Origin: Bacteroidales bacterium UBA5349
GTDB taxonomy: Bacteria > Bacteroidota > Bacteroidia > Bacteroidales > Tenuifilaceae
DNA length: 64,000 bases
Assembly: GCA_002410065.1 (NCBI GenBank)
Contig: DHQB01000023.1
Location: 6,176-70,175 of the forward strand
Reading direction: 5' to 3'
How positions within the stretch are numbered: the stretch's first letter is position 1; each line of letters opens with the position of its first letter. Below are positions 1-7,965 of the stretch, piece after piece. Below the pieces are notes generated by a model. It was not told where the DNA came from and ran no database searches. It saw only the letters and a program-made list of their open reading frames with translations. Made by a program: the position numbers and the translations under genes.

Positions 1-32
1 CATTCTACATTCAATGTTCTACATCCTATATT

Positions 33-1004
33 CTACTTTGCTTTAGCTTCTTTTACTGCTTCTACAAGTTTAGGGAGTACTTTGGCAGCATCGCCAACAA
101 TACCATACTGTGCTGCCTCAAAAATAGGTGCGTCCTTATCGGCATTAATGGCAACAATATATTTTGATGCACTAACCCCTGCAAGGTGTTGAGTTGCACC
201 AGAGATACCAATTGCAATGTAAAGGTTTGGGGCAACAATTTTACCTGTTTGACCGGTGTGCTCCTCGTGAGGTCTCCATCCTTCGTCGGAAACGGGGCGA
301 GAGCAGGCTGTTGCGGCGCCTAAAATTTCGGCTAGTTCCTCAAGGGGTTTCCAGTTTTCGGCCGATTTCATGCCACGGCCTCCAGAAACAACAATCTCTG
401 CATCGGTTAGTAGTAATTTGCCTATTTGCTTTTGTACATCCTTAACTTGCGTTTTAACCATTGCTCCATCAACAGCTACTGAGCCAATCTCAATGGTAGC
501 TGCATTGGCAGTTTCAGCCAAGTCGAAAGAGTTTTGCATTAGGGTTAAAATCTTAATATCCGTTTTAAGGGCAACGTGTGCAAAAGCATTACCAGAATAA
601 GCCCTTTTATACACCATAAATGGCTCGGTACTTAAAGGCAATTTACTAACGCCTGAGCCTATGGCTGCTTTAAGCCTTACGGATAATCTTGGTGCAATTG
701 ATTTACCCATATTATTGTTGGCAATAATAATAACCTTAGCACCTTCTTTCTGTGCAATTTCAGCAATAGCGGCAGTATAAGCCTGGCTGTCGAGAGTGCT
801 TAATGCTTCACTTTTCAGGTTGATTATTTTTTTTGCTCCGTAATTCCCCAGTTTGGAAAGTTCATCATCGGCAACGTTACCTATGGAAAGTGCAGTGGCT
901 GATGTACCCAGCATTTCTGCAACTTTTGTAGCGTAGGAAACAAGTTCGAATGAAAGTTTCTTGAATTTCCCATCCCAATTCTCAGTGAAAACTAGTACTG
1001 ACAT
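33..1004 (-). CDS. etfA: Electron transfer flavoprotein alpha subunit
   Basis: The 323-residue protein is the FAD-carrying subunit of the soluble electron transfer flavoprotein, which passes electrons from acyl-CoA-type dehydrogenases to the respiratory chain or a partner oxidoreductase. The C-terminal half (about 200-320) carries the family FAD-binding stretch, seen as SGGRGMKSAENW followed by PNLYIAIGISGATQHLAG and IVAINADKDAPIF. Length is normal for the family. It lies 30 nt downstream of etfB on the same strand, so the two are almost certainly one operon. The next gene of the operon, if any, is outside the window. The ATG start is the first in frame and the N-terminus aligns with family expectation. 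The dehydrogenase partner is not visible here. Confidence 0.96.
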   Translation of the reverse strand: MSVLVFTENWDGKFKKLSFELVSYATKVAEMLGTSATALSIGNVADDELSKLGNYGAKKIINLKSEALSTLDSQAYTAAIAEIAQKEGAKVIIIANNNMGKSIAPRLSVRLKAAIGSGVSKLPLSTEPFMVYKRAYSGNAFAHVALKTDIKILTLMQNSFDLAETANAATIEIGSVAVDGAMVKTQVKDVQKQIGKLLLTDAEIVVSGGRGMKSAENWKPLEELAEILGAATACSRPVSDEGWRPHEEHTGQTGKIVAPNLYIAIGISGATQHLAGVSASKYIVAINADKDAPIFEAAQYGIVGDAAKVLPKLVEAVKEAKAK

Positions 1005-1034
1005 ATCGTATTTTTTAATCTGATTAGCAATGAA

Positions 1035-1784
1035 TTAAATAATTTTTGCCTCATTCTGAAGCAAATCGATAAGCTGTTTTGGATTTTCAGCATCAACAAA
1101 TACACACTTAGCGCGTGGTTGTGGAGGCTCAAAGCTAACCACTTCGGTTAAAGCATCAACAGCAATTGGTTCAACTAACTTAATTGGTTTTGTGCGTGCC
1201 TGCATTATGCCGCGCATTGCAGCAATTCTGGGTTCTTTAGCAATCCCTTTTTGTACCACTGCAACAAATGGGGTAGGAACAGATACTGTTTCCTTTCCAC
1301 CATCAATCTCGCGGATAATCACCGATTGACCATTCTCGAAGTTTAAACTAGAAACTGCCGAAACAGAAGGATACCCAATAAACTCAGCGATCATGCTACC
1401 AACGGTAGAGCCATTAAAGTCACTCGACTCAATTCCGCAAAGCACGATGTCGTAATGCTCGTTTTTAACAACCTCGGCAATCTGTGCAGCAACCTGATAT
1501 GCATCTGTAGCTGCAAGGTTTACCCGAATTGCATCATCGGCACCAATAGCCAATGCTTTACGGATGGTTGGCTCTGCAGCAGCAAGCCCAACATGGGCAA
1601 CTGTAACGCTTTTAACACCAGTTGAAGCATTGTCCTTCAATTCAAGAGCACGGGTAAGTGCCAACTCATCCCAAGGGTTTATAACCCACTGTACACCAGC
1701 AGGATCGAGTTTGGTATTATTTTCAGCAAACTTAACCTTAGTAGTAGTGTCAGGTACATTGCTGATACAAACTAAAATTTTCAT
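1035..1784 (-). CDS. etfB: Electron transfer flavoprotein beta subunit
   Basis: This 249-residue protein is the AMP-binding beta subunit that pairs with EtfA. It starts MKILVCISNVPDTT, as family members do. It has the nucleotide-binding segment DIVLCGIESSDFNGSTVG (about residues 114-131) and a C-terminal AVVQKGIAKEPR followed by the recognition-loop region expected to dock onto dehydrogenases. It is first in the etfBA operon. A Bacteroidota promoter element (TATATTTG on the minus strand, 1919-1926) sits about 135 nt upstream. I cannot tell from sequence alone whether this is a conventional or an electron-bifurcating Etf. Confidence 0.96.
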   Translation of the reverse strand: MKILVCISNVPDTTTKVKFAENNTKLDPAGVQWVINPWDELALTRALELKDNASTGVKSVTVAHVGLAAAEPTIRKALAIGADDAIRVNLAATDAYQVAAQIAEVVKNEHYDIVLCGIESSDFNGSTVGSMIAEFIGYPSVSAVSSLNFENGQSVIIREIDGGKETVSVPTPFVAVVQKGIAKEPRIAAMRGIMQARTKPIKLVEPIAVDALTEVVSFEPPQPRAKCVFVDAENPKQLIDLLQNEAKII

Positions 1785-2304
1785 CGATTATTTTTTTAGT
1801 TGATAATTTAATCAAATTGAGAAATAACAAAAAAACAACAACGGAATAAGCACACGTATTATCCTAAAGGACAACTTATCCCGCAATTCTCATCATTTTT
1901 CCTTCAAAAATGAACTTGCAAATATACTAAAAATGGGTGAAAGCAATAATTTTCTACTTTTTTATCTTTATTATTTACCTTTAATGCGATTTTAATTACT
2001 TGACAATAAGTCATATAAATAATTAATCATCTGTTTAATAACTTGAATTATCAATCTATTCAACAGTCAATAACTAGTCAAAATAAGCCATGAAAGAAGA
2101 TGCCGAGTGCCATTAAATTTTTAAGAGGCATCCTTACAAATGAAGGAGGTAAGAAAACAGGATTGTTACAATAGTATTTTGATTAGAAAGCAAAGGGTTC
2201 AATAAAACCATAAACTGTCAATAATGTGCTCATATTGAGTTTTAGCTGGGCATCACTTGCTTAAGCTAAAATTATTTTAGGTATGCTAGATTGTTACTAA
2301 CTAC
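1785..2304. other. Non-coding gap between etfB and the MCP gene
   Basis: About 520 nt without a convincing ORF. It holds the etfBA promoter near 1919-1946. Two weak inverted repeats can be seen: GATGCC/GGCATC at 2099-2132, and TTTTAGCT (2240-2247) facing AGCTAAAA (2264-2271). Neither is followed by a T-run on the minus strand, so neither is a clear terminator for the MCP gene. Nothing else was recognised. Confidence 0.5.
1919..1946 (-). promoter_or_regulatory. Probable promoter of etfBA
   Basis: On the minus strand a TTG (1944-1946) is followed after 17 nt by TATATTTG (1919-1926), which matches the Bacteroidota sigma-A -7 element TAnnTTTG. The spacing is slightly shorter than the usual 19-21 nt. 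It implies a leader of about 130 nt before etfB. Confidence 0.5.
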
Positions 2305-3426
2305 CTAATAATTAAAGTAACTAATGGTTTCTTTAAGTCTATCGGCAAAGGATTTAAGTTCTTCGGAGCTAGTTGCCATTTGCTGACTAGTTTCGGCATT
2401 TTGCTGCACTAGTGTGTTTAGCTGTTGAATGGCATTGTTAATCTGATTTGCGCCCGATGATTGTTCCATACTTCCAGAGGCGATCTCTTGGACTAATTTG
2501 GCAGTTTCTCCAATATCGGGAATTAGGGTCTCAAGAAGTTTTGCTGAACCTTCGGTAATTGCTACACTCTTTGAAGCAAGCGAAACAATATCATCAGCAG
2601 CAATTTTACTACGCTCAGCTAGCTTACGCACCTCTGCGGCCACAACGGCAAATCCCCTTCCATGTTCGCCTGCACGAGCGGCTTCAACAGCAGCATTCAA
2701 AGCTAAAATATTTGTTTGGAAGGCTATATCGTTGATAATATTAATTTTCTCGGCAATGTTTTTAATGGAGATCAAACTCTCTTTTGAAGCTGAACCTACT
2801 TCTTTTATTCCTTGTGATACCTTACTCGAAATCTTATCTGTTCGTTGAGCGTTCTCAGTGTTTTGCTGAATATTTGCGGCCATTTCCTCCATTGACGAAG
2901 ATACCTCCTCAACAGATGAAGCCTCAGAGTGAGCATCCTCTGAAAGTTTTTGCGAAACAACATTTAGCAGTTCGCTTGAACTGACTAGTTTATCAACATT
3001 ATTTTCAATCTCGCCCACAACCATCGATAAATTCTCTTTAATTTTTTGGGCAGCACAAACCAATTGGCCTAAATCAATCTTTGGATTAATACATTGGGTA
3101 TCGATATCGGCAGACAAATTACCCTCAGCTAAATCGTTAAGTTTTTCAACTGCATTGGCTAAGGGACGAACAACCCTAATTGATGCAAGGTAAAAACAAA
3201 CAACGCTAAAACCTATGTTTATAATGGTAATAAGCAAATTTACAGGAGTGTTCCCATCGTAAAACTTATATTTTATGCCAATGGTAAGCATTAAGAATAG
3301 CAGGTTAATAAGCCAAATTATGCCAACTTTAACAAAGACAGAATGCTTAAAGAATCGATTTAGAAGTAATGCTGCTGCAGTTCCAGCTGCAACAATACTA
3401 ATGAAATTACTTATAAAGAAGTTCAT
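2305..3426 (-). CDS. Methyl-accepting chemotaxis protein, no periplasmic sensor domain
   Basis: The protein (373 residues from the ATG at 3426) is a chemoreceptor. It has about three hydrophobic segments in the first 95 residues, a HAMP-like linker (VRPLANAVEKLNDLAEGNLSADID), then a long coiled-coil signalling domain. The hairpin tip that contacts CheA/CheW is intact (IAFQTNILALNAAVEAARAGE, then HGRGFAVVAAEVRKLAERS). The loops between membrane segments are short, so there is no classical periplasmic ligand domain and sensing may be in the membrane or cytoplasm. The C-terminus (ISYFNY) lacks a CheR-tethering pentapeptide. No other chemotaxis gene lies nearby. The frame opens 30 nt further up, but the ATG at 3426 leads straight into the first membrane helix and is preferred. 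Confidence 0.9.
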   Translation of the reverse strand: MNFFISNFISIVAAGTAAALLLNRFFKHSVFVKVGIIWLINLLFLMLTIGIKYKFYDGNTPVNLLITIINIGFSVVCFYLASIRVVRPLANAVEKLNDLAEGNLSADIDTQCINPKIDLGQLVCAAQKIKENLSMVVGEIENNVDKLVSSSELLNVVSQKLSEDAHSEASSVEEVSSSMEEMAANIQQNTENAQRTDKISSKVSQGIKEVGSASKESLISIKNIAEKINIINDIAFQTNILALNAAVEAARAGEHGRGFAVVAAEVRKLAERSKIAADDIVSLASKSVAITEGSAKLLETLIPDIGETAKLVQEIASGSMEQSSGANQINNAIQQLNTLVQQNAETSQQMATSSEELKSFADRLKETISYFNY

Positions 3427-3752
3427 ACAGAATGTGTTAAGTTGAAATTTGCACAATATCTAAGTTGGATAAACCGTATTAAAATTATAAAATAATTGAG
3501 ATTATCTTACAATTAAAGAACTTTTTTAATCGATTGCATATTATATAATGGCTTTGCATTTAGCCCAACATCATTGCAGTAACGTATAATATCATAAATG
3601 ATAAAGTCAGTTTGATATCTTAGTTGATTAACAACCATTTCATTCGAATAGTTGCAAACTCTTTTTGTTATTTATAAATAAAATAATGCCTTATATTAGC
3701 AATCTGAATAGCCCAAACATTATATTAGCTAAATTATTTTTCTTATTAAAGC

Positions 3753-4538
3753 ATGGTAAAATACCAAATTGTTCAAATTGGTGCCGGAAATTTGGCAACA
3801 CATTTATCAAAGGCATTGCAGCGGGCTGGACATACTATTGTGCAGGTGGTTGGGCGAACCGAAGCGAGCACTAAAATTTTGGCTAACGAGTTAGGATCAC
3901 CTTTCACAATATCAATAAACAATATAGATAGAACTGCTGATTTATATATCGTTTCAATTCCCGATTCGGCCATCACCGAAATATTATCCATTTTACCCCA
4001 ACTTAACGGCATCGTTGTTCATACTAGTGGAAGTACTCCTGCTGCTATTTTACAAAAGGTATCTCAGAGGTATGGAGTTTTCTACCCGTTTCAAACATTC
4101 TCAAAAGCTAGGGATGTAAGTTTAAAAGGGGTTCCTTTTTGCATTGAGGCTAGCAGTGCAGAGGTAAAATTTGCTCTTAGCGAAATAGCTTCTTCAATTG
4201 GTGGTAGCCCAGTCGAAATGAATTCGGAACAACGGAGATGGCTTCACCTTACAGGTGTTTTTGCCTGTAATTTTGTAAATCATATGTTTAGCATTTCACA
4301 GGCCATTGCTCAAGATAAAGGCTTAACTTTCGAAATGCTTAAACCGCTTATAAACGAAACAATAAACAAAGCGCTAGAGTCGGGGCCTGCAAGCAGTCAA
4401 ACCGGTCCGGCAATTCGGGGCGATTTGGAAACCATTAAAAAGCATATGGCCATGCTTAGTAATATTGATGAGGAATGGATGGAGATTTACAGGTTGCTAA
4501 GTTCAAGTATATGGAACACTGCACAAGATAATGAATGA
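3753..4538 (+). CDS. Rossmann-fold DUF2520 domain protein
   Basis: The 261-residue protein begins with a dinucleotide-binding fold (MVKYQIVQIGAGNLATHL, a GxGNLA variant), resembling pyrroline-5-carboxylate reductase/F420-dependent NADP reductase N-terminal domains. This is followed by a helical C-terminal DUF2520 region (about 130-255), seen in FYPFQTFSKARDV and the HLTGVFACNFVNHM segment. Proteins of this kind are conserved in Bacteroidota but their substrate is not established. It is followed 18 nt later by the KdsC-like phosphatase and then UbiA, a gene order common in this phylum. A role in lipid or envelope precursor metabolism is only an inference from those neighbours. Confidence 0.85.
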   Translation: MVKYQIVQIGAGNLATHLSKALQRAGHTIVQVVGRTEASTKILANELGSPFTISINNIDRTADLYIVSIPDSAITEILSILPQLNGIVVHTSGSTPAAILQKVSQRYGVFYPFQTFSKARDVSLKGVPFCIEASSAEVKFALSEIASSIGGSPVEMNSEQRRWLHLTGVFACNFVNHMFSISQAIAQDKGLTFEMLKPLINETINKALESGPASSQTGPAIRGDLETIKKHMAMLSNIDEEWMEIYRLLSSSIWNTAQDNE

Positions 4539-4556
4539 TTAACCATTGTTATAACC

Positions 4557-5078
4557 ATGAAGAATTTTAAAGAAAAGTTGAATAGTGTTAAAGCGTTTGC
4601 CTTTGATGTGGATGGTGTATTTACCGACGGGACAGTAATCGTTCATCCTTCTGGTGAATTGGTAAGAACTACGAATACGCGCGATGGATATGCAATTCAC
4701 ACCGCCGTAAAACAGGGATTTCCTGTGGCGATTATCACTGGGGGGAAAAGTGAAGCCGTACGCGAGCGCTTTAGGGGGCTAGGAGTAACCGATATCTATT
4801 TAGGATCAACCGATAAGGTAGAATCACTTGAAGATTTTAGGTTTAAATATGGCATTGAGCTTAGTGAGATTGTTTATATGGGCGACGATATTCCTGACTA
4901 TGAAGTGATGAAACGGGTTGGCTTTCCTACATGCCCGTCCGATGCTGCTACCGAGATCATCTCTATTTCTACATACATATCAAGCTATGCAGGTGGTAGA
5001 GGTTGCGTTAGGGATATTATTGAGCAAGTTCTCAAGCTAAAGGGCTTATGGCTTAATGGGACAAACTATAAACAGTAA
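4557..5078 (+). CDS. KdsC-like HAD phosphatase
   Basis: A 173-residue HAD-superfamily phosphatase of the KdsC type. Motif I is DVDGVFTDG, motif II is ITGGKS, a lysine lies in TDKVESL, and motif IV is MGDDIPD. The C-terminus has the KdsC-type GGRGCVRDIIEQVL. Family members dephosphorylate 3-deoxy-D-manno-octulosonate 8-phosphate in the Kdo branch of LPS synthesis. KdsC-like paralogues with other substrates exist, and here the neighbours are DUF2520 and UbiA rather than kdsA/kdsB, so the exact substrate is uncertain. Its end lies 4 nt before the preferred UbiA start, indicating an operon. Confidence 0.9.
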   Translation: MKNFKEKLNSVKAFAFDVDGVFTDGTVIVHPSGELVRTTNTRDGYAIHTAVKQGFPVAIITGGKSEAVRERFRGLGVTDIYLGSTDKVESLEDFRFKYGIELSEIVYMGDDIPDYEVMKRVGFPTCPSDAATEIISISTYISSYAGGRGCVRDIIEQVLKLKGLWLNGTNYKQ

Positions 5079-5082
5079 GAGT

Positions 5083-6048
5083 ATGGTAAAAAGTATCCTT
5101 CGGCTTATTCGCTATCGCAACCTCATTATTGTTGCAGCAACCATGTATTTAATGCGTTTTTTTATTCTGCAACCCCTTCTTCAGCAAAAAGGAATGGATT
5201 TACTGCTCTCAGAGATTAATTTCTTGATGTTGACCTTGGCAACTATGTTTATTACAGCAGCAGGATACGTTATTAATGATTATTTCGACACGCGCACAGA
5301 TTTGGTGAACCGCCCTACAACGGTTATTGTGGGTCGGGAAATATCGCGGAGGGTTGCCATTTCGCTGCATTGGATACTCAATGCAATAGGTGTAATATTT
5401 GGCATAATTGTTTCATTTGCTATAGGTAAACCAATTCTATCATTGGTTTTTATTTTAATACCAGGTATGCTCTGGTTTTATTCAACAACCTATAAACGCC
5501 AGTTTCTTTTGGGCAATATTATTGTAGCAACCTTAACAGCAATAGTTCCTCTAATGCCTTTGCTATTTGAATTACCCAAACTCTACGATGCCTATTGGCA
5601 AATTTTGATCTTTAGCCCTTCGGTTTTTAATATTGTAATTTATTGGGTTGGTGGGTACGCACTTTTTGCCTTTTGGCTTACACTATTCAGAGAGATTGTT
5701 AAAGACATTGAGGACTTTGAGGGTGATAGTGAATACGGTAGAAACACTTTGCCAGTTGCTCTGGGTTTAAGCACGTCTCGTATAGTTGCTGCAGCAATAT
5801 TGCTTGTTACCATATTGCTTTTGGCATATCTTTTTGGTGCCTATCTAAATTTCTTACCCAATGGGCAGTTCGACTTTTTTACTTTTATATATCTAATCGT
5901 TGCATTGGTAATTCCATTGTTCTATATGGTTATTCGCCTTTTAACTGCCGATTGCAAAGCGCACTATCATACTGTAAGCACTATTTCAAAGCTTGTTATG
6001 CTATTCGGTATCCTTTACGCCATTCCTTTTGCATTACTAATAAGGTGA
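5083..6048 (+). CDS. UbiA-family prenyltransferase
   Basis: A polytopic membrane protein of 321 residues from the ATG at 5083, with eight or nine hydrophobic segments. It carries both aspartate-rich motifs of the UbiA superfamily: NDYFDTRTD (after the second helix) and DIEDFEGD (second half), which bind the Mg-diphosphate of a prenyl donor. Bacteroidota members in this gene context are usually annotated as geranylgeranylglycerol-phosphate geranylgeranyltransferase-like, but the acceptor cannot be read from sequence. An earlier in-frame ATG at 5056 would overlap the phosphatase gene. The ATG at 5083 follows AGTAAGAGT and gives a normal cytoplasmic N-terminus (MVKSILRLIRYRN). A maf-like gene often follows in relatives and is not present here. 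Confidence 0.9.
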   Translation: MVKSILRLIRYRNLIIVAATMYLMRFFILQPLLQQKGMDLLLSEINFLMLTLATMFITAAGYVINDYFDTRTDLVNRPTTVIVGREISRRVAISLHWILNAIGVIFGIIVSFAIGKPILSLVFILIPGMLWFYSTTYKRQFLLGNIIVATLTAIVPLMPLLFELPKLYDAYWQILIFSPSVFNIVIYWVGGYALFAFWLTLFREIVKDIEDFEGDSEYGRNTLPVALGLSTSRIVAAAILLVTILLLAYLFGAYLNFLPNGQFDFFTFIYLIVALVIPLFYMVIRLLTADCKAHYHTVSTISKLVMLFGILYAIPFALLIR

Positions 6049-6375
6049 TAATCCTTAACCACATCTCTTAACTATATAACTTAAGTAGAAAAGTTTTTTA
6101 ATATTTAGAGTGTTTTAATTACCGCTCATTTGGTAAATAGATTTAATCATTGATACAGTAGTTGATATTATAAAAGTGATTAACCTTAACCCTAGGCTGT
6201 TTGGTTTAATAGATTTGGTTGATTGTTTCCTGGAAGTTACTGTTGATATAAGTTTTTTAACCAATTGTCAATTCATAGCCCCATGTATTGCTGTTTATTA
6301 GTTCGTCAATTCGAAAAATATACTAATTTTGAATTCCATTTAGGAATTGATATCAACTTGAATCGATAGAAAAAC
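6049..6375. other. AT-rich non-coding gap before the TPR genes
   Basis: About 330 nt with no ORF of note. A -7 element TAATTTTG at 6324-6331 lies about 45 nt before the first TPR gene. No clear -33 element at standard spacing and no terminator hairpin for the UbiA gene could be seen. Confidence 0.5.
6324..6331 (+). promoter_or_regulatory. -7 promoter element of the TPR gene pair
   Basis: TAATTTTG matches TAnnTTTG and lies 44 nt upstream of the start codon. A TTG at the right upstream distance is not evident, so only the -7 half is supported. Confidence 0.4.
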
Positions 6376-7125
6376 ATGAAGAAGTTTCTTTTACCACTGT
6401 TCCTTTTTTTATCTCTTGCCTCAGTAAGTTTTTTTTCTCAGGCTCAAACAGTTAAGGATTATATTCTTAGGGCAAATCTAAAGCATGAAAATAAAGATTT
6501 TGAGGGAGCAATTGCTGAGCTGAATAAGGCTATTGAGTTAGACCCCCTGAATAAGTATGCCTATGTTTATCGTGGTGATTCCAGAGCAGAAAAGGGTGAC
6601 CTTCAAACAGCGATTACCGATTATACAAAGGCCATTGATATTGATAGCCGATATGCAATTGCCTATTATTACAGAGCCAATCTAAGGGCAAGTATCCAAC
6701 AATACGAGGAAGCGGAGCAGGATTACAATATGGTACTTAAAGTTGTTCCATTGTTCTCAATGGCATACAACCAGAGGGCAAAAACAAGGATTAAACTCGA
6801 TGATTATAAAGGGGGCATATCCGATTTTACAAAAGCCATTGAAATTGACCCTAAATTTGTACGAGCATATGTTAATCGTGGCGAAGCCCGAATTGATGTG
6901 CACGATTTGCAAGGAGCAATCCTCGATTTTAATCAGGCAATAATTATCGATCCCGACATGGCGGATGCCTACTATTCAAGGGGATATACAAAAATACTGC
7001 TTGGGCAGAAGCAGAGCGGATGTTTGGATCTGGAGAAGGCCCAAGAACTGGGTAAAGTTGAAACTCATTTCTTAATCAAAGAGTTTTGTAAAGTGAATGC
7101 ACCCACCAATAAGCGAAAATGGTAA
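6376..7125 (+). CDS. Secreted TPR-repeat protein (first of a tandem pair)
   Basis: A 249-residue protein with an N-terminal signal peptide (MKKFLLPLFLFLSLASVSFF, probable cut after SQA) and about six tetratricopeptide repeats from residue 27 to 230. The repeats are recognisable by units such as GAIAELNKAIELDPLNKYAY and YYRANLRASIQQYEEAE. It ends with a capping segment containing GCLDLEKAQELG and a terminal FC. TPR arrays are protein-protein interaction scaffolds, and no enzymatic motif is present. It overlaps the next gene by 7 nt, so the two are translationally coupled. The same architecture and the same C-terminal cap in the second gene indicate a tandem duplication. The specific partner is unknown. 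Confidence 0.9.
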   Translation: MKKFLLPLFLFLSLASVSFFSQAQTVKDYILRANLKHENKDFEGAIAELNKAIELDPLNKYAYVYRGDSRAEKGDLQTAITDYTKAIDIDSRYAIAYYYRANLRASIQQYEEAEQDYNMVLKVVPLFSMAYNQRAKTRIKLDDYKGGISDFTKAIEIDPKFVRAYVNRGEARIDVHDLQGAILDFNQAIIIDPDMADAYYSRGYTKILLGQKQSGCLDLEKAQELGKVETHFLIKEFCKVNAPTNKRKW

Positions 7126-7838
7126 TAAGATTTTTTATAGCAATTTCTCTAATATTCTCGTTCCAAGGTATTGCTGCGCAATCGGTTGAGCAGTATTTTT
7201 CACAAGGACTTGACAGACACAAATCTAAAGATTATACTGGGGCAATTGCCGATTTTAGTAGTGCGATTAACCAAAATCCTGAGAATCCTACATTATACTA
7301 CTGTCGAGGTCAATCAAGGCTTGAACTTAAAAAGTACGATGAAGCAATTGCCGATTTTTCTCAAGCAATTAGTTTAAGCCCTTTCAACCAACAAGCCTTT
7401 TTTTATCGTGCAAAGGCTAAGGAGCAAAAAGGTAATTTTAGAGGAGCCATAGAGGATTATACAGAGGTACTAAAGATTGACCCACAGCATTCAGAGAGTT
7501 ACCTCTGTAGAGGCAAGGCAAAGCATTTGCTGAAAAATTATATTGACGCAATAACCGATTTTGATATTTTGCTTAAAATGGATAGCCTAAACATTAAAGG
7601 GCTTTTTAACCGTTCTCTGGCAAAATATGCCATGCTCGATTTTGGGGGCACAATACTTGACCTTGAAAGGGTAATAGACCTTGATCCAACTCACGTTGAG
7701 GCCTTCTACTACAGAGGTTTGGCGTATATCCGTTCTGGAAAACTGGAATATGGTTGTGCCGATTTGTATAAAGTCCAACAAATGGGAGATACCAGAGCAA
7801 ACCAATGGATAAAGGATAGATGTAATACGACCGATTAG
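7119..7838 (+). CDS. Secreted TPR-repeat protein (second of a tandem pair)
   Basis: A 239-residue paralogue of the preceding protein. It has a signal peptide (VIRFFIAISLIFSFQGIAAQ), then roughly six TPR units (for example YTGAIADFSSAINQNPENP and YDEAIADFSQAISLSPFN) and the same cap, here GCADLYKVQQMGD with a terminal RC. Its ATG lies inside the last codons of the upstream gene (7-nt overlap), which fixes the start. Likely periplasmic or surface scaffold. No catalytic motif was seen and no function can be assigned beyond protein binding. Confidence 0.9.
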   Translation: MVIRFFIAISLIFSFQGIAAQSVEQYFSQGLDRHKSKDYTGAIADFSSAINQNPENPTLYYCRGQSRLELKKYDEAIADFSQAISLSPFNQQAFFYRAKAKEQKGNFRGAIEDYTEVLKIDPQHSESYLCRGKAKHLLKNYIDAITDFDILLKMDSLNIKGLFNRSLAKYAMLDFGGTILDLERVIDLDPTHVEAFYYRGLAYIRSGKLEYGCADLYKVQQMGDTRANQWIKDRCNTTD

Positions 7839-7965
7839 GCTCTCATCGTAAATTTTAAAAATATGGTCGATAAAAAGAACAATATTAACTGTAGTTCTTT
7901 TTACCTTCACTATATTAGTCTATAACCTACCGCCTCATAGAATAACATGTGGTAAAATTTTAGAT

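Noticed and set aside
1785..2304. Possible decayed gene or small RNA between etfB and the MCP gene
   Set aside because: Short inverted repeats only; no coding pattern, no RNA family fold and no terminator with T-run.
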